This document shows, piece by piece, positions 24,278 through 33,774 of a stretch of 64,000 nucleotides of DNA; within the stretch, counting starts at the first letter, position 1; the number at the start of each line of letters is the position of its first letter. This DNA comes from Butyrivibrio hungatei NK4A153 (lineage in GTDB: Bacteria; Bacillota; Clostridia; Lachnospirales; Lachnospiraceae). The notes beneath the pieces were generated by a model that was given only the letters and a program-made list of their open reading frames with translations, searched no databases and was not told the origin of the DNA. A program made the position numbers and the translations under genes. The stretch covers positions 227,588-291,587 of the forward strand of contig NZ_AUJY01000001.1 of the NCBI RefSeq assembly GCF_000424465.1, written 5' to 3'.

Positions 24278-25785
24278 AATTGATTGCAGATAAAATCAAG
24301 GCTAAAAAAGTTTTCATGAGGCTACTGCTATTCTTAGGAATAGCGGTAGCTGTTTGCGTTATTTTTGTTTTTGCGAGAAATAATTATATTCCGGCGTGGA
24401 TTGGCTGGAATGATAAAGAGATAGATGTATATGATGGTGGGGCTTCAATAAAGCTTGGAAAAAAGAAACTTGAAGTCATCAATTCAGGCGGAGAGACAAC
24501 CTTTGTCAGCAAAAAAGATTTCAAGGTTCAGGACGTTCTCGTAACCGATATAGACAGAGACGGCGACAATGAGATGATAGTTCTTTTGTGGAAGCATGGA
24601 AAATATGGCATGCACAAGCCGTTCTGGGTTGAGAAGGATGAAAAGAACTATTCCCAGCACGTGTTTATCTATGATGTCGATAGGGATGGCAAAGTCACCG
24701 AGAAATGGTGCGCGTCGGACATGGGTTCGGTTGCCGGCCGAATCAAGCTGATGGAGAAAAATAACTCGATCTTCATGATGGAAGACAAAGATAAAAACTG
24801 CACCCTATGGATGTGGGAAGGTTGGGGAGTTAAGACCATCGACAACAAAGTCAGAGTTGTTGCATTTGGCGATAACCTGATCCATGAGCCAATCTATGAA
24901 TATGCAAGAAACAAGGAAAAGGGAGAATTTGACTTTTTGTATGAACCTTTTCTTGATGAGATACAATCTGCGGACATAGCCGCGCTTAATGCAGAGACAG
25001 TACTCGTCGACAAGGACAGTATGGTCGGAGGATATCCGAGCTTCGGTTCGCCTGTCAAAGTCGGAGAGGCAATCAGAAGAGCCGGCTTTGACGTTGTGTC
25101 CTGCGCCAACAATCACGCCCTCGACAGAGGAATCCAGGGAATCGATACTACAGTGGACTTTTATAAAGACGCCGAGATTACCTGCGTTGGAATACAGAGT
25201 AGCGGTGATGCCGAATATAAGCCATATGAGCTTATCAGCCGTAACGGTATGCGTATAGCACTTTTTTCCTATACCTACGGAACCAATGTCGGGGATATAT
25301 CCGGGGATTATCCTAACGTGGTGCATTACCTGCCAAGAAAAGTTATGCAAGAGATAGGGAAAAATGAGACTGCTCCAGATGAAATGAAGAATCCGGCAGC
25401 AAACGAACAAGAGAGTAAATTGATAAGCGATATTCAAAGTGCTCGACAGGAGGCGGACTTTATCATAGCCTTCGTGCATTGGGGCGAAGAGTACAACAAA
25501 GAAGTGACTTCGGAGCAGAAGCATATTGCAGATCTCTTTGCGCAAGGCTGCGCCGATGTAGTGATCGGCACACATCCCCACGTTGTTCAGAAAACCGAGG
25601 CATTGGACAGACCCGATGGTGGCAAAATGCTTGTTTATTACTCCCTCGGAAACTTCCGTGCCGATCAGGCACAGAGCGAAGAAACCAAACGCGGCGCTGA
25701 AGCTGTATTCACAATCGCTCACACATATGACGGCGTTTCGCTCATTGACTATGATACTAAGGAGATTGATGCATACTGGAAGTGA
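24274..25785 (+). CDS. CapA-like metallophosphoesterase-fold membrane protein
   Basis: A 503-residue protein. One membrane helix at ~14-36, then an extracellular region with TDIDRDGDNEMIVL and YDVDRDGKVTEKW, calcium-binding-like DxDxDG loops as in FG-GAP/propeller repeats. From ~residue 190 comes the CapA/poly-gamma-glutamate capsule domain: VVAFGDNLIHEPI, LNAETVL, VVSCANNHALDRGIQGI, VAFVHWG-type IIAFVHWGEEY, VVIGTHPHVVQK and YYSLGNF. Family members take part in capsule or wall polymer handling. It lacks the other cap genes, so a poly-gamma-glutamate role is not assured. It is coupled to the DUF3160 gene by a 4-bp overlap. Confidence 0.88.
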   Translation: MKLIADKIKAKKVFMRLLLFLGIAVAVCVIFVFARNNYIPAWIGWNDKEIDVYDGGASIKLGKKKLEVINSGGETTFVSKKDFKVQDVLVTDIDRDGDNEMIVLLWKHGKYGMHKPFWVEKDEKNYSQHVFIYDVDRDGKVTEKWCASDMGSVAGRIKLMEKNNSIFMMEDKDKNCTLWMWEGWGVKTIDNKVRVVAFGDNLIHEPIYEYARNKEKGEFDFLYEPFLDEIQSADIAALNAETVLVDKDSMVGGYPSFGSPVKVGEAIRRAGFDVVSCANNHALDRGIQGIDTTVDFYKDAEITCVGIQSSGDAEYKPYELISRNGMRIALFSYTYGTNVGDISGDYPNVVHYLPRKVMQEIGKNETAPDEMKNPAANEQESKLISDIQSARQEADFIIAFVHWGEEYNKEVTSEQKHIADLFAQGCADVVIGTHPHVVQKTEALDRPDGGKMLVYYSLGNFRADQAQSEETKRGAEAVFTIAHTYDGVSLIDYDTKEIDAYWK

Positions 25786-25871
25786 GGATATGCCAAAATT
25801 CTGTAGATGCTATCTTCGATATTTATGGTAGAATTAATACGATATAGAAATTGAAAGAAGGATTAATATCT

Positions 25872-27548
25872 ATGAAATTTTCTGAAATTCCATACAAACG
25901 TTTTGATATGGACGAAGTAAAAAAAGAATATGAGAGCCTTATCGAGAGCAGTAAGAACGCTGCAAGCGGTGAGGAACAGTTTGAGATTCATAAGAAGTAC
26001 TATGAACTCAGCAGCGATATAGTTTCGACTATAAGAATCGGAAACTTCAGACATGACATCAATACAGCGGATGAATTCTATGCTGCAGAGAAAAAATATA
26101 TAGATGAGCAACTTCCTGTTATTGAACAGCTTGAGAATGAGTATAAGAAAGTTCTTTTTAATTCTCCGTACAGAGCTTATCTTGAAGAGAAGATCGGCAA
26201 AGTTGCATTTAAGAATATCGAACTTTCTATAAAGTCGATAAGCGATGAGATACTGCCTCTTATGCAGGAGGAGAATGCTCTTGTCAGCAGATACGACAAT
26301 ATCATCGCGGCTGCAAAGATTCCTTTTAACGGAGAGATTTATAACATTTCTCTTTTGAGAAAGTTTCTTACAGACAACGACAGAGAAGTCAGGAAGAAAG
26401 CTTGGAAGGCTTATTCCGATTACTTCCTTACCGTTACGGATGAGCTTGACGAAATCTATGATAAGCTTGTAAAAAACAGAACGGCGCAGGCAAAGGCACT
26501 TGGCTACGAGTCTTTTGTTGAGCTTGGTTATAACAGAATGATCAGAAATTCTTACAGAAGAGAAGAAGTTGAGAATTTCAGAAAGCAGATAAAAGAGTCT
26601 TTTGTTCCTCTTGTATCGAAGATACATGAAGAGAGAAGAAAGCAGCTTGGCGTAGATAAGCTTAAATACTACGATCATGAAGTTTATATCAAGGGCGGCA
26701 ATCCTTGCCCTATCGGAACTCCGGAAGAGATAATGAAAGCCGGACAGGAGATGTACAGAGAGCTTTCGCCTGAGACGGCAGAGTTCATCGACTTTATGAT
26801 CGAGAACGAGTTTTTTGACGTGCTTGGAAGAAAGAACAAGAAGCAGGGCGGATACATGGAGTATTTGCCAAAGTACAAGGCTCCGATCATATTTGCCAAT
26901 TTTAACGGCACCAGCGGAGATGTAGATGTTATCACACACGAGTGCGGACATGCTTTTCAGGGCTATGTGACAAGGAATGAAGAAATCCTTGAGAACCTTG
27001 ATATAACTATGGAGACAGCTGAGATTCATTCAATGGCCATGGAGTATTTTACATACGGATGGATGAAGAAGTTCTTCGGAGATAAGGAAAAAGATTATCT
27101 CAAGATGCATATTGCGGATTCAATCTGTTTCGTTCCTTACGGCTGCATGGTTGATGAGTTCCAACATATCGTATACGACAACCCCGATATGACTCCGAAG
27201 CAGAGAAAAGAAGTATGGATGGAGCTTGAAAAGACCTACAGACCCGAGATGGATTATGAAGATGATCCGTTCCTTGGACAGGGCGGATTCTGGCAGAAAC
27301 AGCTTCACATATTCGGACTTCCTTTCTATTACATCGATTATGTGCTTGCAAGCGTAGTTGCAATGCAGTTTAAGGTATGGATGGACAAGGACTTTGATGA
27401 TGCGTGGAAGCATTATCTTGAGTTGTGTAAATTATCGGCAAAGGATTTTTATGAAAATGAACTCGCACAGGTTGGACTGATGAGCCCCTTCAAGGACGGA
27501 ACAATAAGTAAACTTGCAAGCGAAATGGAAAGAGAGGCTCTTAAGTAA
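25872..27548 (+). CDS. M3-family oligoendopeptidase
   Basis: A 558-residue cytoplasmic zinc peptidase. The zinc site is HECGH at 356-360 (VITHECGHAFQGY), with the third ligand in MAMEYFTYGW-type sequence downstream (ETAEIHSMAMEYF). The C-terminal GQGGFWQKQLHIFGLPFYYIDYVLAS is typical of the PepF-like M3B group. It degrades short oligopeptides. I start at ATG 25872 after GAAAGAAGGA; the TTG at 25851 lies inside that ribosome binding site. It is followed by an acetyltransferase gene with a 1-bp overlap. Confidence 0.92.
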   Translation: MKFSEIPYKRFDMDEVKKEYESLIESSKNAASGEEQFEIHKKYYELSSDIVSTIRIGNFRHDINTADEFYAAEKKYIDEQLPVIEQLENEYKKVLFNSPYRAYLEEKIGKVAFKNIELSIKSISDEILPLMQEENALVSRYDNIIAAAKIPFNGEIYNISLLRKFLTDNDREVRKKAWKAYSDYFLTVTDELDEIYDKLVKNRTAQAKALGYESFVELGYNRMIRNSYRREEVENFRKQIKESFVPLVSKIHEERRKQLGVDKLKYYDHEVYIKGGNPCPIGTPEEIMKAGQEMYRELSPETAEFIDFMIENEFFDVLGRKNKKQGGYMEYLPKYKAPIIFANFNGTSGDVDVITHECGHAFQGYVTRNEEILENLDITMETAEIHSMAMEYFTYGWMKKFFGDKEKDYLKMHIADSICFVPYGCMVDEFQHIVYDNPDMTPKQRKEVWMELEKTYRPEMDYEDDPFLGQGGFWQKQLHIFGLPFYYIDYVLASVVAMQFKVWMDKDFDDAWKHYLELCKLSAKDFYENELAQVGLMSPFKDGTISKLASEMEREALK

Positions 27549-28120
27549 TGACAGTTGAGAAAGTAAGCGTAGAAGATGCGGCTGAGCTGCTTAAGATTTA
27601 TGCACCTTACGTTGAAAAGACAGCGATTTCTTTTGAATATGAAGTACCTTCACTTGAGGAGTTTGAGGGAAGGATAAAAAACATTTCTTCAAAATTTCCG
27701 TATATCAAAGTAGTTGAGAACGGAGAAATTCTCGGATACGCTTATGCGACAAGCTTTAAGGGCAGACGCGCGTATGACTGGTCGGTAGAGACAACCGTTT
27801 ATGTCAGAGAGGATGTGAAAAGAAAAGGAGTGGGAAAGCTTCTTTACAGCACACTTGAAAACTCTTTGAAGGATATGGGCGTTTTGAATCTGAACGCCTG
27901 CATAGCGTATCTTTCCGGTGATAAAAAAGATGACAATCTTACAAACGACAGCTACCATTTTCACCAAAAGCTGGGATACAATCTTGTCGGAACATTCCAT
28001 GACTCCGGTTACAAATTCGGAAAGTGGTACGACATGATCTGGATGGAGAAGATGTTGGGAGATCACACAGGAAATCCCGGTGAAGTGAAATTCGGAAATT
28101 GGGACATAAAGAATGCATGA
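27548..28120 (+). CDS. GNAT acetyltransferase, phosphinothricin-acetyltransferase-like
   Basis: A 190-residue enzyme: EDAAELLKIYAPYVEKTAISFEYEVPS is the family's N-terminus, WSVETTVYVREDVKRKGVGKLLYSTLENSL contains the acetyl-CoA loop (RKGVGK), and FHQKLGYNLVGTFHDSGYKFGKWYDMIWMEK closes the fold. Relatives acetylate the amino group of small molecules or amino acid analogues; the natural substrate is unknown. It overlaps the peptidase gene by 1 bp and the methyltransferase gene by 8 bp, so it lies in a tight operon. Confidence 0.88.
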   Translation: MTVEKVSVEDAAELLKIYAPYVEKTAISFEYEVPSLEEFEGRIKNISSKFPYIKVVENGEILGYAYATSFKGRRAYDWSVETTVYVREDVKRKGVGKLLYSTLENSLKDMGVLNLNACIAYLSGDKKDDNLTNDSYHFHQKLGYNLVGTFHDSGYKFGKWYDMIWMEKMLGDHTGNPGEVKFGNWDIKNA

Positions 28121-28937
28121 AAATATGATGTTTGTTGATACGCTTGAGGTGCCGGAACTTGAAATTTACAACGTTCTGTCGGAGAACAGGCTGTATCACA
28201 TAAATGAGCCGGATGAAGGTCTTTTTATCGCGGAGAGTGCGATCGTCATAGGACGCGCGCTTGATGCTGGATATGAGCCGTTTTCCCTCCTGGTTGCAGA
28301 GGAAGAACTTGATAGGGAAGCAAAAGACATAATAACAAGATTAAATGATTTTCCCCTTTCAAAGATATATGTTGCCAAGGAAGAAGTCCTCAAGCAGATC
28401 ACGGGATATAACATTACAAGAGGCATTCTTTGCGCGATGAAGAGAAAAAAGTTAAAGAGTGCGCAAGAGATCTGCAAGGATGCGAAGCGCATCGCGGTTC
28501 TTGAAAATGTTTCAAATCCAACCAATGTCGGCGCGATAATGAGGAATGCGGCGGCACTTAACATGGATGCGGTTCTTTTTACAAAAGGAAGCAGCGATCC
28601 GCTATATAGGAGGGCTATAAGAGTCAGCATGGGAACTGTTTTTCAGATTCCGTGGACATTTCTTTCGCAGGGAAAAGAGCTTGAGGAAATTGCCGGAATG
28701 GGATTTAAGACCGTTGCGCTGGCACTTAACGATAATACGCTTGATATCGATGACAAGAGACTTGCTGAGGAAGAAAAACTTGCGATATTTCTTGGCTCTG
28801 AAGGCTACGGCCTGAAACCTGAGACTATCAGATCTTCGGACTATTGCGTTAAGATCCCGATGGCACACGGAGTGGATTCTCTTAATGTCGCGGCGTGCAG
28901 TGCCGTTACTTTTTGGGAGCTACAAAAGAATAAATAA
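28113..28937 (+). CDS. TrmH/SpoU-family RNA 2'-O-methyltransferase
   Basis: A 274-residue protein. The N-terminal substrate-binding half (residues ~15-110) is followed by the SPOUT knot domain with its three motifs: VLENVSNPTNVGAIMRNAAAL, AIFLGSEGYGL and KIPMAHGVDSLNVAACSAVTFWEL. It uses SAM to methylate a ribose in rRNA or tRNA; which site cannot be said. The start overlaps the acetyltransferase gene by 8 bp. Confidence 0.9.
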   Translation: MHENMMFVDTLEVPELEIYNVLSENRLYHINEPDEGLFIAESAIVIGRALDAGYEPFSLLVAEEELDREAKDIITRLNDFPLSKIYVAKEEVLKQITGYNITRGILCAMKRKKLKSAQEICKDAKRIAVLENVSNPTNVGAIMRNAAALNMDAVLFTKGSSDPLYRRAIRVSMGTVFQIPWTFLSQGKELEEIAGMGFKTVALALNDNTLDIDDKRLAEEEKLAIFLGSEGYGLKPETIRSSDYCVKIPMAHGVDSLNVAACSAVTFWELQKNK

Positions 28938-28950
28938 CGGAGGATGCAAT

Positions 28951-30645
28951 ATGGATTACAACAAGAGATATGATGAATGGATGTCACATCTTTCAGAGGA
29001 AGATCCACTTAAGGAAGAACTTTATAAGATAAAAGACAATGAAAAAGAAAAGGAAGAAAGATTTTATCAGGATCTTTCTTTCGGAACAGCGGGACTACGT
29101 GGAAAAGTCGGTGCCGGAACGAATATGATGAACTTCCTTACCGTTGGAAAAGCCTCGCAGGGAATTGCCGATTATATAATAAAGTGTGGAAAAGAAGCTA
29201 TGGATAAGGGCGTAGTTATCGCGCACGATCCGAGACATTTTTCAAAAGAGTTTTCACATCTTGCTGCGGGAATCTTTGCGGCAAACGGAATAAAAGTATA
29301 TACATTCCCCGATCTCAGACCTACACCTGAGCTTGCTTTTATGATCAGAAGACTTAAAACAGTTTCGGGAATCAATATTACAGCGTCTCACAATCCGAGA
29401 GAATACAACGGATATAAGGCATACTGGGACGATGGATGCCAGGTTTCAGCAGAGGTCGCTGACGGAATGACTGAGATGATCTCCAAGGTTGACATCTGGA
29501 CCGGAATCAAGAAGTCTGATTTTAACGAGGGCGTTGCAAGCGGAAAGATTGTTGTTCTCGGAGATGAGTACGACAGAGAGTACCTTGATAAGATTGAAGG
29601 AATGGCAATTCATGAACATGATGAGCTGGATCTTTCGATTCCTCTTGTTTACACACCTTTAAACGGCTGCGGTTCCATACCGTTCAGACAGATGCTTAAT
29701 GACAGAGGATTTACCAATTGGAAGATCGTTCCCGAGCAGGAACATCCGGATCCTGATTTTACAACCGTGGGATATCCGAATCCGGAAGATCCAAAGGCGT
29801 TCAAGTTAAGTGAACAATATGGACGCGAGTTTGGTGCCGAGCTTCTTATGGCGACAGATCCTGATGCGGACAGATTCGCTATTGAGATAAGAGATGACAA
29901 CGGCAATTATGTGCCTCTTAACGGCAATCAGACGGGATATCTTCTCGTTAATTACATCCTTGAGGGACACAAGACCGCGGGCACACTTCCCAAGAAGGGC
30001 GCTATGGTAAAGAGCATCGTTACTTCAACTCTTTCAACCGTAATGGCCAAGGCATACGGCGTTGAAATGTTTGAGACTCTCACAGGATTTAAGAATATTT
30101 GCGGAAAGATTCCGTATCTGCACGAAAACGGATATACATATCTTTTTGGATATGAGGAGTCCGTAGGATATGCGGCATGTGAGGATATCAGGGATAAAGA
30201 CGGTATCTCTGCCGGAATGCTCGTTGCGGAGGCTGCGGCATATTATAGAAAACAGGGCAAGACACTATTTGATGTATTGCAGGAAATATATGCAAAATAC
30301 GGATTCTTTGCAGAGGATGAACCCAATATTATACTCGAGGGAATTCCCGGAGCGCAGAGAATACAGCGCATGATGAAGTGGTTTAGAGAGAACATCCCCA
30401 CAGAAGTTGCGGAATCGAAGGTTAGCAAAGTTATAGATTATCTCGGGGGATATGAGGATATTCCACCGCAGAATGCGATCAGGCTGTTTCTTGAGAACGG
30501 TTCGTGGTTTGCGATAAGACCAAGCGGAACGGAGCCTAAGATAAAGTTCTATTTCTATTCAAACACAGACTCGAGAGAGAATGCACTCAATGTCAACAAA
30601 GCCATAAAAGAAGAGGTTTTTGCGCTTATTAACTCAGTAAAATAA
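28951..30645 (+). CDS. Phospho-sugar mutase (phosphoglucomutase/phosphomannomutase)
   Basis: A 564-residue enzyme of the alpha-D-phosphohexomutase family. LSFGTAGLRGKVGAGTNMMN opens domain 1, GINITASHNPREYNGYK carries the phosphoserine loop, LLMATDPDADRFAI is the metal site, GYEESVGY is the sugar-binding loop and FAIRPSGTEPKIKFY the phosphate-binding loop. The length fits the ~560-residue Firmicutes PgcA-type enzymes that supply glucose-1-phosphate. I start at ATG 28951, 7 nt after ACGGAGG; the longer frame lies inside the upstream gene. Confidence 0.93.
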   Translation: MDYNKRYDEWMSHLSEEDPLKEELYKIKDNEKEKEERFYQDLSFGTAGLRGKVGAGTNMMNFLTVGKASQGIADYIIKCGKEAMDKGVVIAHDPRHFSKEFSHLAAGIFAANGIKVYTFPDLRPTPELAFMIRRLKTVSGINITASHNPREYNGYKAYWDDGCQVSAEVADGMTEMISKVDIWTGIKKSDFNEGVASGKIVVLGDEYDREYLDKIEGMAIHEHDELDLSIPLVYTPLNGCGSIPFRQMLNDRGFTNWKIVPEQEHPDPDFTTVGYPNPEDPKAFKLSEQYGREFGAELLMATDPDADRFAIEIRDDNGNYVPLNGNQTGYLLVNYILEGHKTAGTLPKKGAMVKSIVTSTLSTVMAKAYGVEMFETLTGFKNICGKIPYLHENGYTYLFGYEESVGYAACEDIRDKDGISAGMLVAEAAAYYRKQGKTLFDVLQEIYAKYGFFAEDEPNIILEGIPGAQRIQRMMKWFRENIPTEVAESKVSKVIDYLGGYEDIPPQNAIRLFLENGSWFAIRPSGTEPKIKFYFYSNTDSRENALNVNKAIKEEVFALINSVK

Positions 30646-30730
30646 GTTATGAAAAATTGATATATTTTTAATGTATAATTGTTTACTCGTGTGCTATCAT
30701 AAGTAAATAGAAAGCTGTGAGGTGCATTGG

Positions 30731-32164
30731 ATGGAGAAAAAATATAACAATTCACTTAGATACAGAGTTATTTGGGTATGTCTTGTTTTTATTGTTATTC
30801 TTTGCGTGGCACTTGGCACGATAAGCTTCATGATATTTAGAAATACCATGCTTGATGAGTATAGGACAAGGCTTACTTATGTTGTTGATTATACATTGAA
30901 AAATATAGATATTGAGGACCTTGAAGAACGTATTAAGACAAAAGAGTATTCTGATACGTTTAATAATCTTGTGAATCTTATGGGCAGGGTAAGAGAGAGC
31001 TACGATCTTGATTTTATCCTGCTTACGGTTCCTTGCAAGATTGATGACAGATATGACTGTATGCAGCTTGCATCCGGGCTTACCGAGCGTGAAAAGAGCG
31101 GCGAAGATCTTAAAGAAGATATTCCGGTTCCGTATCTCGGAGATATGATCGGATCTTTTCTCGGAGAAGAGCTTTGTGAGATTTCATATAATGTTATGAA
31201 GAATAACACGGGAATCAATTATACTACCGCTAAGAGTGAGTACGGCGAAGATTTTAGCGCAAGTGCTTCGATAAGAAATGCATCCGGTGAAGGAATTGCT
31301 CTTTTTAGCTGCGGATTCAGCACAATGGATATCTCGAATAACCTTAGAAAATACATCATAACCATGGCGGTGTGCGGTGTTGTTCTTGCCGTTATCTTTA
31401 TCTTCGGAATGATATTCTGGCTTAATGAAAGAGTAATCGTACCTCTTCAGAAGATTGAACGCACAACGCGCGATTTTGCAGAAAACAGCCATTCACAGAA
31501 AAGTCCCGAACTACTTCTTATGGAGAATCCCGACATACACACGGGAGATGAGCTTGAATCGCTTGCCGACACAATTTTTTACATGTCCCAGGATATGAGG
31601 GAATATGCGGAGGATCTTATGAGGTCTTCCAATAAGATCCAGAACATGTCGCTTGAGATGACCAAGGTTAATGAGTTCGCACTTAGAGACGCTCTTACCG
31701 GTGTAAAAAATAAAGCGGCATATGATAAAGTAGAAGTAAGACTTAACTCCGATATCATCACTCAGACTGCACAGTTTGGTATGCTGATGATAGATATAAA
31801 CTATCTGAAAAAGATAAATGACACCTTCGGACACGAAGCAGGCGATCTTTATATCAAGAATATGTGCACACTTATATGCGATACCTTCGAAAATTCACCT
31901 GTATTCAGGGTGGGCGGAGATGAGTTCGTTGTGCTTCTTGAGAATAAAGATTTCAACCACAAAGACGAGCTTATTGATTCGCTTAAGAGTCACATGGAAG
32001 AGCTTCAGAACAATAAGAGCCTGCAACCGTGGGAGAGACTGTCGGCTGCCATCGGACTTGCTATATTTGATGAATCTATGGATGACGATGCGGACAGTGT
32101 ACTTAAGAGAGCTGACAGACTGATGTATCAGAATAAAAAAGATATGAAGGCTGTTAGAACATAA
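30731..32164 (+). CDS. Membrane GGDEF diguanylate cyclase
   Basis: A 477-residue protein. Two membrane helices (~12-35 and ~215-240) flank an extracellular sensor of ~180 residues. A HAMP-like segment follows (LNERVIVPLQKIERTTRDFAEN), then a GGDEF domain from ~320 with ALTGVKNKAAYDKVE and an intact active loop RVGGDEFVVLL. An upstream RxxD inhibitory site is not evident. It should make cyclic di-GMP in response to an outside signal. TGAGGTG precedes the ATG. Of the GGDEF-type proteins in this window, it is the only one with an intact catalytic motif. Confidence 0.92.
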   Translation: MEKKYNNSLRYRVIWVCLVFIVILCVALGTISFMIFRNTMLDEYRTRLTYVVDYTLKNIDIEDLEERIKTKEYSDTFNNLVNLMGRVRESYDLDFILLTVPCKIDDRYDCMQLASGLTEREKSGEDLKEDIPVPYLGDMIGSFLGEELCEISYNVMKNNTGINYTTAKSEYGEDFSASASIRNASGEGIALFSCGFSTMDISNNLRKYIITMAVCGVVLAVIFIFGMIFWLNERVIVPLQKIERTTRDFAENSHSQKSPELLLMENPDIHTGDELESLADTIFYMSQDMREYAEDLMRSSNKIQNMSLEMTKVNEFALRDALTGVKNKAAYDKVEVRLNSDIITQTAQFGMLMIDINYLKKINDTFGHEAGDLYIKNMCTLICDTFENSPVFRVGGDEFVVLLENKDFNHKDELIDSLKSHMEELQNNKSLQPWERLSAAIGLAIFDESMDDDADSVLKRADRLMYQNKKDMKAVRT

Positions 32165-32197
32165 AAACACAAAAGAAAGGCATAAGTTACACAGGAT

Positions 32198-33157
32198 ATG
32201 AAAATTGTTGTTGCAGATGTAGACAGTGTCGGATCTGACATGGACTACAGTATTTATGATGAACTCGGAGAAGTGTCCTACTACGGGGACAAGATTACCG
32301 ATGAGAATGCAAAGGAGAGACTTGAGGGAGCGGAGATACTGCTTATCAATAAGAGTGCTATAACCGAAAAGGTTTTAAATGATGCTCCCAATCTTAAACT
32401 TATATGTGAGTTTGCGACAGGCTTTGACAATGCAAATATTGAAGCATGTAAAAGACATGGCGTAAAAGTGGCAAACGTAGTCAATTATTCAACAGCTTCA
32501 GTTGCCCAGCATACCTTCGCATTACTGTTTTATCTTATGGAAAACTCACGCCATTATGATGAATTTGTAAAAAGCGGCGGATATGCAAACCAGCCGCATT
32601 TTTGCTGTCTTGATATTCCATTTGAGGAACTTGACGGCAAAGTATACGGAATTGTAGGAATGGGAAATATCGGAAGAAAAGTTGCCCGGATCGCAACTGC
32701 TTTCGGAGCAAAAGTAATTTTCTATTCCGCTTCCGGAAACAGCACATGCACGGAATACGAGAGAGTATCGTTTGATGAGTTATTATCACGTTCGGATGTG
32801 ATTTCTCTCCACTGTCCTTTGAGTGACAAGACAAGAGAACTCTTCAATAAAGACGCTTTCGCAAAGATGAAGAAAAACGCAATCCTCATCAACGTTGCAA
32901 GAGGCGCTGTTGTAAACGAAGCTGACCTCTGCGAAGCACTTGAGAACGGCGAAATAAAGGCAGCAGGCCTTGACGTTCTCAATCCCGAACCCATGGCCAA
33001 AGACTCACCGCTCCTCAAGATTCATGATAGCGGAAAGCTTTTTATCACTCCACATATGGCCTGGGGCAGCACAGAATCCAGACGCAGATGTTTGGAAGAG
33101 GTAAAGAAGAACATCCAAGCCTTCATGGCCGGAACTCCTCGCAATATTGTGAATTAA
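32198..33157 (+). CDS. D-isomer-specific 2-hydroxyacid dehydrogenase
   Basis: A 319-residue NAD(H) enzyme. GIVGMGNIGRKVARIATAFG is the Rossmann glycine loop. INVARGAVVNEADL holds the catalytic Arg, AAGLDVLNPEP the Glu and FITPHMAWGSTE the His. It is closest in feel to hydroxypyruvate/glycerate or lactate dehydrogenases, and the substrate is undetermined. It stands alone after the GGDEF gene and ends just before a long inverted repeat. Confidence 0.9.
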   Translation: MKIVVADVDSVGSDMDYSIYDELGEVSYYGDKITDENAKERLEGAEILLINKSAITEKVLNDAPNLKLICEFATGFDNANIEACKRHGVKVANVVNYSTASVAQHTFALLFYLMENSRHYDEFVKSGGYANQPHFCCLDIPFEELDGKVYGIVGMGNIGRKVARIATAFGAKVIFYSASGNSTCTEYERVSFDELLSRSDVISLHCPLSDKTRELFNKDAFAKMKKNAILINVARGAVVNEADLCEALENGEIKAAGLDVLNPEPMAKDSPLLKIHDSGKLFITPHMAWGSTESRRRCLEEVKKNIQAFMAGTPRNIVN

Positions 33158-33189
33158 TATTGTGCGCTGAGATTATGCAAAGGGAAGCA

Positions 33190-33315
33190 TGTACAATATT
33201 TTGCGCTTTTTTGTGCCACGGAGATGAAACCAATAAAAAAAGGGTGCCTCTGCACCCATTTTTTATGTTATGGTTTCATCGCAGTGTCCGGCACAATTTG
33301 CGCAAAAATTGTACA
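33190..33315. repeat. Long imperfect inverted repeat (about 60-bp arms)
   Basis: The left arm 33190-33247 is mirrored by 33252-33315: TGTACAAT/ATTGTACA, TTTTGCGC/GCGCAAAA, TTGTGCC/GGCACAA, GATGAAACC/GGTTTCATC, ATAAAAAA/TTTTTTAT and GGGTGC/GCACCC all pair in order with small bulges. The centre (33233-33266) alone would work as a terminator for the dehydrogenase gene. The whole may be a folded mobile-element relic or a long hairpin RNA. No clear target-site duplication was seen. Confidence 0.8.
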
Positions 33316-33360
33316 TATTGCCGCCGTTACCGCAGTATCGACCTTTTTATCGTCCCCTAT

Positions 33361-33612
33361 TCACATAAGTTCAACCGGCTCCCCGGAGAAATCGGCTTTT
33401 CCGTCGTTGTACAGAGTGCGCACGAAATCGATGGCTCTTTGGCCGGACTTCTCGATAGGAATGTTCTGGTCGTAGACATATTCAAGTCTGTCACCGCTTG
33501 TAAGAGTGAAATTTATCTGCGTTCCTACAATTTTGCCTTCTCCTATATCCATGGGTTTTACTTCTACTGCACATACATCTTTGATTACACCTTCTCCAAA
33601 AAGTACTAACAT
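33361..33612 (-). CDS. Small hypothetical protein
   Basis: An 83-residue protein (begins MLVLFGEGVIKDVCAVEVK), predicted mostly beta-strand in its first 60 residues with GKIVGTQINFTLTSGDRLEY, then a helix. AAGGAGGG stands before the ATG. There is no signal or membrane segment and the family is not recognised. It is transcribed towards the long inverted repeat, whose hairpin could end its mRNA. Confidence 0.72.
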   Translation of the reverse strand: MLVLFGEGVIKDVCAVEVKPMDIGEGKIVGTQINFTLTSGDRLEYVYDQNIPIEKSGQRAIDFVRTLYNDGKADFSGEPVELM

Positions 33613-33774
33613 CTAAAAATCCCTCCTTATTGCGGCTGCGTTGCCATTTGCTATAATCTATATTTTACCACTATACTAACGAAAATACGATATTCTTTGA
33701 TTATTTATCCAAATATGTTATACTTAAAGTTGTGTTTACATAGAAATTGTTATAGGGTACGGAGATAGACATTT

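Noticed and set aside
25863..27029. 388-residue minus-strand frame
   Set aside because: It lies fully inside the M3 peptidase gene in the opposite direction, has no family motif and no ribosome binding site; it is a shadow of codon bias. The same holds for the long minus frames at 24805-25722, 13894-14715, 41116-41934 and 60551-61294.
33190..33315. Insertion sequence
   Set aside because: There is no transposase frame and no clear target duplication; it is only noted as an inverted repeat.
33088..33609. 173-residue plus-strand frame after the dehydrogenase gene
   Set aside because: It runs through the long inverted repeat and antisense to the better supported minus-strand gene at 33361-33612, and has no ribosome binding site or recognisable domain.
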